Positions 36,601-48,600 of a stretch of DNA of 64,000 bases are shown here, piece by piece. The position numbers and the translations under genes were made by a program. Origin of the DNA: Argopecten irradians (lineage: Eukaryota; Mollusca; Bivalvia; Pectinida; Pectinidae); contig NC_091147.1 in NCBI RefSeq assembly GCF_041381155.1, positions 13,021,030 through 13,085,029 on the forward strand, written 5' to 3'. The notes beneath the pieces are model-generated. The model was given only the letters and a program-made list of their open reading frames with translations. It ran no database searches and was not told where the DNA came from. Numbering within the stretch: position 1 is the stretch's first letter; every line of letters starts with the position of its first letter.

Positions 36601-39600
36601 CACTACTTTAGATATATTCTTTCATGGACGAAAGGGAACTCTAGTTTTAAGTTGAAATTTTATCAACTTTCAGATCTTATTGGCAATTGATGGTTCATAC
36701 ATGTAGTCGAATTGAATTTCAAATTAAAAAAGCGTGGAATTCACATAATTGTTATGCAGATAAAACTTCATCGTTGTTTAAACACAGAATCAGCATGTTG
36801 GGGTCTGATACCATATTTAAGGGAGATAATTACAATTATTAGTTATTCCCTCTTGCTAAAAGTTTTGACAATTTTATAAATGGCGTATAATAAAAACAGA
36901 GGTATTTGTTATCACTGAAGATATATAAATATATCTAGTGAATTTCTCATTGTATTAGGCTTACTAAGTTAAACAAATGTTAATTGAATAAAGTCAAAGG
37001 AATTTAAGAACAAGTTACACAGCTTAGAATTGCCTTCTCCCATGCATATGCATATTATGTTACATAAAGAAATATACAAAACCACCATCAATTATTATAT
37101 ATCAAATTAAGAAAAAAACCAAACATTAACAATTATTGGTAGTCACATTTAATTTGTTTAGCCATACCAGCACCCATGTTTTATAACTACATCTTAACTG
37201 GTTTCATAAACATTTTGGCATTTATGTTTTTATTGTTATAATACAACACAGCTGTACTTCATGTACCCTGGTGAAGCCAATACCATTTATTGTTTTGTGT
37301 GCTTTCAACTTGTGACGGGGCTGGCTGATAACATGCAGTGACTCTATCTTCTGTCATATAAACATAATTATCGTCTGTGACCCACGGTTGATCATACAAG
37401 CTTTGATTAAATGAATCATACAAGCTTTGATTAAATGAATCAATTAAATTCTTTGAAAGACTTTTTTTCATTGTATCAAAAGTAAAGTATTACAATTGTG
37501 TATCATTTATGAAATGTTACTGCAGTTGAACCCTATCTGTGAACGACGAAAGTACTATACGAAGTGATGCAACAAGATAGTCGCGCCGCACTCACCCTAA
37601 GGTTGCGATGATTGGCTGAACTTGAAGTAGGTGGAGTTAAAAATGAAGTCTCATTTGCTGAAGATCAAATGTCAGCTGAACGTTGTTGCTAAATTTCTAA
37701 CCCGCCTACCTTTAGTGGCTATAAAAACACATTTCTAGCACATCTTCATTAAAACGGCTACTACCGCTGGAAAGAGCATTAATTTTCCTATCAAGAATCA
37801 TCCTACATATCTATACAAAGTCCCGTCACTAAGATTTACCAGCCCCATTTGCAGAAACTTTTCTCTAGATTTTTGACAGTCACCTAATTAAAATAGTTTG
37901 AAATAAACTTGATTTCATTTACCTAACACATAAACCTTTTAATCAATTTTGTAGCTCTAGACTTTCATTAACAAAAAAAGTTATATTTCCTTTTAACAGT
38001 AATTAATTATACTTGTCATGATCATACATCTTTTTTTAATTTAAAAAATGATATGTCACAAAACAAAACTTTTATAGATTTAGAAATTTATATCATCTTT
38101 GAAATTAAGTTCTTTACCCTAAAAGGTGCTTTATTGCTTCAATTACATATTGTATACATTCTCTATCTCTAAAACTCATTGAACAAATATTGTATCGGTT
38201 TATTAAAGAAATCATTACGGTTTTTCGTGTACATTGTACGTATCTGTCTTTCATTTTTAAAACTCCTATAGCTAGTTTATTAAATCATGACGGGTTTCGC
38301 GGTATCTAATTATAAGCTTACGTATATCTGTATTGCATTTAACACATACATTATAATTTGTAGCAGCTTATTACAGAAATCCTAACGGTTTTTAATTTGT
38401 AGTCGTAAATTCATATTCCGGTCAAATTTAAGAGTTATTAAAGATTAAACGAACCCCGCGTCTTGTTTTAAACAATATTTTATTCAATTCAATAACGATA
38501 CAGTACAAAATACATGTCAAAAAGGTTGGATACAGAAACAAGTACAATGTACTTATGTTAGTCCGTCTCCATACATATATAACTTATAAGCAATAGGACC
38601 GTACTGATTTCTAAGAATTTTCATTGCTAATTATACAGTGCTTTGATAAGGAAAGAGAAGAGTGCAGGGATTGAGTAGAGAAAAAAATGGTGTTTATTTT
38701 TCAGCCGTACATAAATCGGCCATAGTTTGATCATAAGTAAGACTAACACGGGTCATGAGTATATAACCAATATACGAAAAAGATCAAAATGGTTTTAAGT
38801 AGACAGTAGAGTAGTACTGATGGATACATATGTATTTATATCTACTTGAAACGGTTTGAGCGACTGATAAAATTTTGAACCGTATCAAAAATATTTACAT
38901 TGTACTGATCGGACATATTAGGGTTACCATAGAGTAAAGTGTTAATATCATAGTCATGGGGTAGGTTTCTGAAACATACCATTCTTGTTTGTTGGTAATT
39001 TAAACAATGGAGAAGGAAATGAAGTTTTGTCAGATTGGTTACAGGAGCAGCGAGGACTAACTACAAGATAACGATGATATAGATGAGAGTTTAGAGAACT
39101 GCAATGCATTCTAAGATGGGAGTGGTGAATCTGGCCGTGCCTTGTTTTACAATAATAATAGTAGAGAGGGACAGCTAGGATATCAGTGTTAAGGAAGTTT
39201 TTGAGACAGGCAATAAATGGATTAAATTTTATAATTTCCGGAAGCGAGTTCCATAGGTCCACAGAAGAAGGTAGAAAGGAGTCTTTGTAAATGTTAGTGC
39301 GGCATGAAGATTGATAGAAAGAATAGGCTCCCCTTGTGTTGTATGAGTGAATATTACGATGACGAGCTGGGAGCATGTTAGTTAGGTAAGGGGGGCACTG
39401 ACCATGAACAATCTGATGGAATTTAATGATTTTGTGTTTTCGCCTTCTATTCATAAGTGTATCTAATCCAGATTCTGTATATAAGCGATCATGACTAGTG
39501 AGTTTGGTGGCACCGGTAATGATCCTAGCTGCTTCAAGTTGAATGTTTTCTAAAAGATTACTTTGTCCCAATGTTATGTTATCCAAGACAGTGTCTCCAT

Positions 39601-42600
39601 ATTCTAGCAATGGTCTAATAGAAGAACAGTATAAAGTTTGAAGAGATTTTCTATCAATGCTGAATTTGAGGTTTCGGAGTAAATTTAGTTTTTTATATGT
39701 TTTATTAATAATATGTTTTGGATGGTCAGACCAAGTTCAATTAGCTGAAAGGTGTTTGTGACAAGTAACTTCTGTTAGTGTGATATTATTCAGGGAATAG
39801 GGAGGGTTGAATCGGTTTATTATTTTTTTTTTTGCTTGCAGTCATTGTTACACTTTTAGAAGGATTAAATTTTTACAAGACATGTATTAGACCAATCGTT
39901 AATTATTCTAAGGTATTATTTAGTAGATTTGCACTCAGATCAGGGGATTCCACTATAACAGACAATGATGTATCGTCCGCAAATAGTTTGATGGAGCAGC
40001 TGATATTACTTACAATATCGTTAATGAAAATTAGGAATTGCAATGGACCTAGGATGGATCCTTGAGGAACACCCGCTGTTATATTAGCTAAATGAGATTG
40101 TTTACCATTAATTACTACACATTGACAACGATTAAGCAGGTAATTAGAGAACCAAGAGAAAAGATTTCCTGAGATACCGATAGATTTTAATTTTGATAGG
40201 AGACCCCGATGCCATACACGGTCAAACGCTTTGCTTATGTCACAGAAAACTAATCTTACTTCGTTACCCTTATCGAGATTGGAAAAAAAATCATGAAAAA
40301 TTGACAAAAGTTGATTGATAGTGAATCACCTGATCTGATGCCAGATTGATGGGGAGTTAGTAGAGATTTATCAACAAGAAAATTGTAGACGTATTTATAT
40401 ACACACCGTTCCATTAACATGCCTAAAATGGAAAATAGTGATATTGGACGGTAGTTTTGAATAATAGATGGATCATCTTTTTTTGCCTTTTCCAGGAAGA
40501 TGGGAATATGGAAGTGCTAATAGAAAGATTGAATAAATGTTGTAATGGATAACTAAGGATATCGGCCGCTTCCTTGATAAGACGAGGGCTTATCATGTCG
40601 GGACCAGCTGCTTTTTGGGAGTTAAGAGATTATATCGCATCGCGAACGTCTTGTCGAGATATGAAAATATGTGAAAATTTGTGAGGAGATTCGGGAAGCT
40701 CGGGTGGATGATTATTAGTATCATTAATAGTAGATTGAGAGGAGAAGAATGTATTAAAAGCTTAAGCTTTATCGAGATCATTGTCCAAAATCTTATTATC
40801 GACAGCGATAGGAGGGATTGAACATTTCTTGGAAGAGTTTGACATTAGACCATTGACGATTTTCCACCATTCTCTAGCATTAGTATTAATATTATCGTTT
40901 AACCTATTGCAAAGTGGTCTTTTTTAAAAAAAATAACTACTTTTCGATTTTCGAATGGCAGTAACACACATATTTCTTAAAGATGCTCCACCGCTAACAA
41001 ATGATATTTTTTCTCTATCAAAAACAGGACCAGACGATTTAGTATTTTTCATCAGTTACAAAAGTTACATACTTTACACCATTACCATCGTTGAAAAGTC
41101 TGAGCTTCTTATTTTACTTCAAAATAAAGATATTAAAACAATTAATTGCATCCCGAGAAAATTACGTGGCACTATGTCCTATATGGAATACAGTACTGAT
41201 TGCACATGCACCGAAAGCAAAATCAATTATTTCATATTATTTTTTGAGTTAATAAGACATATATATACACAATTAAACACCAATTATTGTTCAAATGATG
41301 GGTACCATTTATACTCTGTCGGCGGTGGAGCAACTTCTCAATTTGGCCCAGTCGCCTACATTTCCAGATTGTTTAGCCGTACGATGAAAATATTTACTCT
41401 TGCGTATCAGTTTTCTTATATTATTAGTTAGCCATGTAGGAGAATTGCTTCTAACGGTGATATTTTTAAAAGGTATTCATTTTTGGCTGTACTTATAATA
41501 ATATCTGTTAGTTGTTCTGTACTTTTGTCTATATCGTTATCGTCTAAAATAGTATCACAGTTGACTGCAATAAGTCTGTTTCTATAGTCATCGTAATTAC
41601 CGTGATTATAGAGCCAAATGTTACGTTTGAAGCATCTTTGGGAAGGTTAAGATATATTTATACTACCATAAATGGGACAATGATATCTCAAAGGTTGATC
41701 AAGAAAGCTCTCACCAACATGACAGATGTTAATTAATGACGGATCACTGGTTCAAAGTATATCAAGGAGAGAGGAAGAAGTTTCAGTAAAAAAGGTAGGA
41801 TGGATATTCACTGTGTCAGGTTGTAAGTAGTTAACATGTTTTTAAGATGAAATGAGTGAGTATTATTGACCAAGAGGTTGGCGTTAAAGTCGCCGGTAAT
41901 TATTATATTAGATATTCCAGTGTTGAAAGCGAGTTCGATGGAGTGTACAATGTGGTCCCAGCCAGAAACGGGTGTGTTAGGAGTTCTGTAAAAGGTTCCA
42001 TATAGGATAGATTTTCCAGATATATTTACTTGTAGCCAAACGCACTCGACTAAAGGTAATTCGAGATCAGATCTGCATTTACATGATAAATTATTAATAA
42101 CATATACAGACACTCCTCCTCCTTGCCTATCTGGTCTACAGTAGCGAAAAGGGGGAGAAAAATCAGGAAAATCAACATCAGGTCTAAGCCATGTCTCAGT
42201 AAATGATAAAATATCGAGATTGTATAATTCACTGTAGAGGATATCGTATTTCTGCTTTATACTTTGTACGTTAAGGTGAACAAATGTGTATTTGACTTCG
42301 TTAAATAATGTTGAGAAATTGGAAGAACATGAAGAAACAGATGAAAGGCAGATTCAGATTCTTGAGGTCCAGCCTTACATTCAATATCACCACTAAAAAG
42401 GAGCAATAGCTGAACAAGTAATAGAGATAGAGCTGATGTACATAGGTTAGGGGATAGAGGTACTATGGCAAGTTGTCGTGTCTCACCCTTTCGTGGATAA
42501 ATTTAAATTCCGGAATACCAATTACGGAGTCCATTTCCGGAAGTGGACTTTTATCATCGACCGCACGAAAAAGAACTGGAAAGAGAAACGTCATGTTTTG

Positions 42601-45600
42601 GACAGAAGATCAAACAATGTTCACAACAGAGTCCTTTGTAGTCTAAAGGGTAAATACAAACTGTGATTGTGAATGATACTCTATAAGATATTACCTGTAA
42701 TTGTGTAATTTGCATTTCTATTATTATGCAGCTTTGTTATCTAGCTATAGCTTAATTCAGCGTCGGCTGAAAACATGTGTTACACACTACAATAAGGTAA
42801 TACTATGTTTGTTTCTGTTTACAGTTTTAGAATTGCTGACAATCAAGAGAAATTGAATAAAAGATTAGAAAGCTTAGAACCCAGACTTTGTCAGTACACA
42901 AGTGCTAATGTTAAATGCGAAACTGAAAATAATATCGAACCACATGGACCAGAATTACTATCGTTTTCATGAAAAATGAGCAGTAATTGGAAGAGAAGTA
43001 CAGTATAGATATGCTTGTGGTAACACAAGGGGCTACGACACTTTTTGCTATATATGCTATATTCTTGATTTGTGTGACAAGCTCATGTTTGTAATTAGTT
43101 GAGACTTTTAACACATACGTTTAGATATGCAATATATATAATAAATACATCACACAGTTAGTACGTATAGAATTTCAACAAGAACAGACCCGGTCATGTA
43201 TGTAAAAGTGCATGGCCGATAGTAGTTACTATAAAACAGACCTATCCGGACACAATTAAGATTAGGACATATAGGCATTCAAGTTACGGAGGTTAACCTT
43301 CGTAGGAATAATGACATTCGTGACCGGATAGGGTATCGAATAGATTGACCAATAAAATCAACAGCTATGTGGTACGGTTTGTATGGTACATTTCTTTTGT
43401 ATGCAAAAGCAGTGAGAAAGGGGAGTTAATTGTGCAGGGAAAGGAAAGGTGCTGCGGAAAGGAAAATAGCAGGTTATCAAAGAAGATTGATATTATGGCT
43501 ATTAAAACCATCATGGGTTTGGGAATGGGGTAGGTAGGTACTATTGATAATAAAATGCTTAAGGTATAAACTATTTAGGTTCTAAAACGCCAGTGAATAA
43601 AGCTGAAAAACGTGAACAAATGTACATTAAAAAAATCAAAGATTTTGTAAAACACAGCATCAAATACTCATTCATACCATATATCGCAATATATAATCCA
43701 ATGAAATAAAGTATATATGTACATAAGTTATGGTAATGCAGTTTATCAAATTATGTATAGTACATCTATATCCATACTAGGAGGCGAATATAAATTTTAC
43801 CTGATATATTACTATGTTTGTACATGTATAAATATCGAGTTACATGATATCCAATCATACTATTAGTATATGGATTTAGTGACAGATGATCAGATTTGTA
43901 GCTAACATTTCCATGATATATTAGAAGAATATTATTGATATATACATAGTGTGTGAATAATTTCAAGAGACTCCATGGGAATATTTTAGATTGTTCGTCA
44001 ATGAACTTATCAAAACAATAGATAACAGATGTCTATTAGACCTCACAAGAAAGCAGCATTAATGGTATCGGGTGTTAAGCCGAGTAAAAATACGTTGGTC
44101 ACGTAGTTGGAAGATTTATAAACTATAAGGAATGAAGTGATCTGAGACACTGTTATAAACAATACCAATTGCTCGACCATCCATATTCATATGTGTCATA
44201 GATCGTATTGCATTTTCAATGGGTAAAATGAATTATGCACATACGTGTACAATAGATTTAGTAATAACAAATTCATAATGTACACACATGACGTTTCGAT
44301 CTCAATTTGACAAGTGGATATTATACCTATTACAAATTGCGATGCAAAGCAGTTTATAAAATTTACATAACTGGTAATTCTAACTGGTAGCAATACAAAT
44401 AATGGTGCTATATTTGTGTGTACCACTACAAATTACATAAGCTTTATATCAACAAGACTTATAAATCAAACGATGAAGTAAAGGATGAATTTTCACACAC
44501 ACACTTCAATTGTGTAAATAAATATGTTTTTGTGCACATATATTGTATTGTTTTAATTACATGATATGCCAGGCAGTGCATAAATAAATTTATTATTTTT
44601 CTGGATTTTTTGTCACTTCTCATTGGACAAAAACACGCCACGTGATCACCGATTAAAAATTATATATTGCACGATTTTTCCGGAAGTAGTTTATAGAAAA
44701 AGTATATTGCACGGTTATTTTTAGATAACGTTATCGTCTACGTTACCAAAACGCTTAGTGCTCCTGGCGCTTTGAAACAAACGTTTTGATGACCTGAGTT
44801 TGAAGAGTAACCACAAAATGTGACAGACGACGTTGATTGTTTCGGTTTCTAACAAAGATGATGACGACTTCCAGTTGATGACTACAGTTTAAGCTTTTAA
44901 AGTTTCAATATAAACACGGTAGGAGAGTAGGAAATAATCGAATAACATTCATTAAGCGTCTGGAGCCATTGAATAGTGAATACGTTCGATGTTTATTTTT
45001 AAAATTCCACCTAGGCTAGTAACAACATTAGGCCTAGCTAGGCTAATCTTACTGTATGTATACTATTTTCATTTTACGGAATGGAGTATTAAGCATAAGA
45101 TAATGTATCTTAATGTCAATCCGAATCTGTAAATATATGTTTGACGTCGAAGTGTATTATCTCAACGGAGAACAAACTATACCTTTAATTGACTGTGTCC
45201 TTAAAGCTGACAATGCAAGTTAAAATTATTAAAATGATTTTTTTTTAAAACAAGTATACTCGTTGTCCAAGAATCGTTTATGAGACATTCCCCAGTTGAG
45301 GACAGCCATTTTTGTTTTACATTCCGACGACTCACCGACCCCTATATAAAGCGCGTGAATCGACACACGTGCGCTCATTCGTGTACCCATACGCCTAGCA
45401 GTCCACAGTATATATCACCTACAAATAGGTAAACAAATCCCTCACCTGTAAAACTATATGGGACTTTTGTTAGCAAGAAAACATGTCAACTCCTCTAAGC
45501 TGTCATTTAGATGTTTCTCAAAATAGAATTCCAACGCAAATGAATAGAAATCCAAACAATAATCCGTCCACATATCTCCACGTATATCATTGTACTCGAT

Positions 45601-48600
45601 GCACTCAACTGACCATGTACACGTGACTACGTACCTGACCCGAGCGAGCGACAACTATCAAGGACACACGTGTCGATGTACATGTACGTGTAAAACTTGG
45701 TGTATATTGAAGTGTTTTATTAGTTCGTATTGGACATATGTTGGGATATAGCTGACAACACATTCATCTATTACATCAATGAAATATTGTCAGGTGAGTA
45801 CAGTGTTTATTTTCAATTTGACATTGTTATTTGCAATATCGGGGCATGTGTATCTGAGACAAGACGTACATGTTTAGAATGACACACGTGTGTCAAGTGT
45901 CCCGTGCTTTATATAGGGGGTTGGCCAGTGAAGGTTACTAAGAGGAGCAAAAGAAAAATGGCTGCCACTTCCTTAGATACCACACTGTCATAACTAGGGG
46001 ATGTCTCAGAAACAATTTTGGAAAAAATATTTCGCTAATATATTTTTTTTTAATTTCAAATGCATCGTCAGCTTAAGACATGGAGCCACATATGTATAAT
46101 GGAGTACATGTATATGTATGCAATTTACAAACACACATGCACCGGGTTCATGTACTGTGAAATTATTTATTTTCGTTGGGCTCAATTTTCGTGGATTCTA
46201 AAATTTTCCAATTTCGTTGGCACTTAAATTCGTGGAGAAGACCTTACACATTACCGTTAAAATACATAGTCGACACTGTCACCTGTATTGTTTTCTCTCA
46301 AGCGGAACTAAGCTCTACCACACAACACAGTTACAATCACAATCTAGAGTCGGTACTCAGCCAGTGTTTTTACAGATGTGTCCAACAAACAATTATCGTG
46401 TCACATTGATAAGAGTCATGATATACTCAATCAATTATTTGTTGGTACATGTAGATGAAGTACATGAAATTCTGAACACTATCTTTGTTTGAACAATATT
46501 TTCCAACTTTGAACTTGTCATGCTTGTCCCCGAAATATACCTTATTTAGTGAGGAAATAATCATCCTACAATGTATGAACGCATAAATTTACATGACATT
46601 GGTATAGGTATATATATTTTCATGGGGATGTAAATTCGTTGATTTTGGTCAAAAAACGAAATCCACGAAAATTAAAACCCCACGAAAATTAATGTTTACA
46701 CTGTAATAAAAGCTTGAAGTGCATCAATTGATACTGTTTTCATATGTTATTTTTGAATTATACTTGTTACAAAATCATAGGATTGTACCTGTCGTCACGA
46801 AGCAGAATTTACATTGCGATGCTCATTTAGTTTCACACTCATTTCAAAATGTAAAAAATCCAGGAAAAATAATAAAGCAACTATAGCATTTTGATTTCGG
46901 TCAATACATGGTTATATCGACCACAGAAAAAATATCGTCCTCGGTCCATATTTTTTCTTTGGTCGATATAACCATGTATCGACCTCATCAAAATGCTATA
47001 TTTGTATAATGTTGATTTAGTGATATTTTAACATATTCATAGCTAACATTTTTATGGATATTTTTAGTGTATTTATGTAAAATACTGAATGAAAAAAAAG
47101 AAGTCATTTTTAGATCGTTTACCAGCGAAATTGTTAAAATTGTATATATGCACATAACGAAGGTAATACATGTACGGTATCAACATTCATAGTATAGCAA
47201 ACGGCTGATGATATCATGTGTTTTTCTGAAATAGCGTTCGTGAAAGTCGTTTGATTACGCGTGATGTGGGCGAAGGGAGATAATTGTTGTGTATTGATAC
47301 AAAAAATAGGCTACTTGTGTAGATAAAGCATATATGGGTAATGCATACATGTATAAATGTAGATACGAAACATCACATACATACTTCTGTTATAGCTAAG
47401 TTTGTTCTCAATGTCATTTCATATCAAAAGGCATTCAGATGAAAGAAAAAATGATATAGGCAGATACATGTACATGTAAAATAAAATTTAAATAAAAATA
47501 ACAAGGCGTTAGATGGAACTGTTGTTGAGATGATATATACTAACATGAGTGGTATTTATGTTATGTACATTAAAGAAGGCATATTATATTGCTACTAATT
47601 ATTAGTCTTTTTAAGTTCTTATCATACATGAGTTATCAATCGTTTTTACCTTGTATAGAAAAAAAAAACTATAACCGATAGCAAGATTACTCAAGTTTTC
47701 ACTTAAAACCTTGTTATTTGATGGAATAATAGACTACATGTACACAATGGGTATCAATGAACTTCATATGATTATATTTTCATGATGTAACAAAAATCAA
47801 GAGAAAACAAAAGGTATATAATCGAATCATAACATGAAAACAAAGTGTGAAGAAATATATTAATTACAATGTATTTTGTCAAGAGATGCTAATATACTGG
47901 AAGGTTCAACTTAGGTCTACTTGATAAACTTGTCATTGAGACTCTACAGGGACCGCAGAATCAAACCAAAAATAGATTCCTGGAAATCCCCTTTTGGGCA
48001 CAAGATTTCATAGAGAGGTGAATGTTTCGGAGCTTGCTGATTGGGTATTCAGGGCGCATCAGTTTCAAACGTTTAATGTGTGGGTTGGGCAATACATGTA
48101 GATGTAAAATATGTAAAGAAATGTTAAAATTCTGTCAAGTGTGTGTCTGACAGGGGGAGGTAATCAATATTGGAATTTCATGAATATTTTGGTCAATTTT
48201 TGGTGCGGAATTCAACATAAGATGGAACCTCCCACATAAAAGTTTAGCAAGATGGTAGATCTTTATTTCTTTTTATTTACAGGTATGCCAGATGCCATTC
48301 TTCAAAATTAGTGACAGGTGACCAAACTTGAAAACTCCATTTAACCTGGACAGTGGCAAACGTTAATATATCGTATATAGCGAAATCATTTGGTTCTGCG
48401 GTCTCTACATAAAGATAAGATTTAAGTCAAACATCACCGCCGGTATATATCAACCCAGGGATGCTGACTCCGACTGTGTGATCACACGGCCGCGACATGA
48501 CCGAAGGGAGACAAGTCCGATTCCCTCCGGATCTGTAGGATTTTAGATGATTTATCTTTAATCATAATCTTCCCGTTTGTAGTCCATGTTTGCAGTATTT

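Larger units (their letters stand above)
38467..42480 (-). mobile_element. Degenerate full-length-like LINE (APE endonuclease plus RT, jockey/CR1-like)
   Basis: Read on the minus strand, the element runs endonuclease, linker, reverse transcriptase, C-terminal domain, 3' UTR, and a tail TTGAATTGAATAAAATATTG ending near 38467. Several frameshifts and an inserted MITE (40977-41335) break it. It lies in sense orientation within the 15-kb first coding intron of the symporter. The family call rests on motifs, and the exact clade needs a tree. The 5' boundary is approximate. Confidence 0.85.

Noticed and set aside
37700..37760. TATA-like GGCTATAAAAACAC on the plus strand with an upstream reversed CCAAT
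   Set aside because: Looks promoter-like, but no ATG-led coding sequence follows and it could be part of an unrecognised repeat.
40955..41431. 158-codon plus-strand frame
   Set aside because: It spans the MITE nested in the LINE and both LINE edges; no domain.
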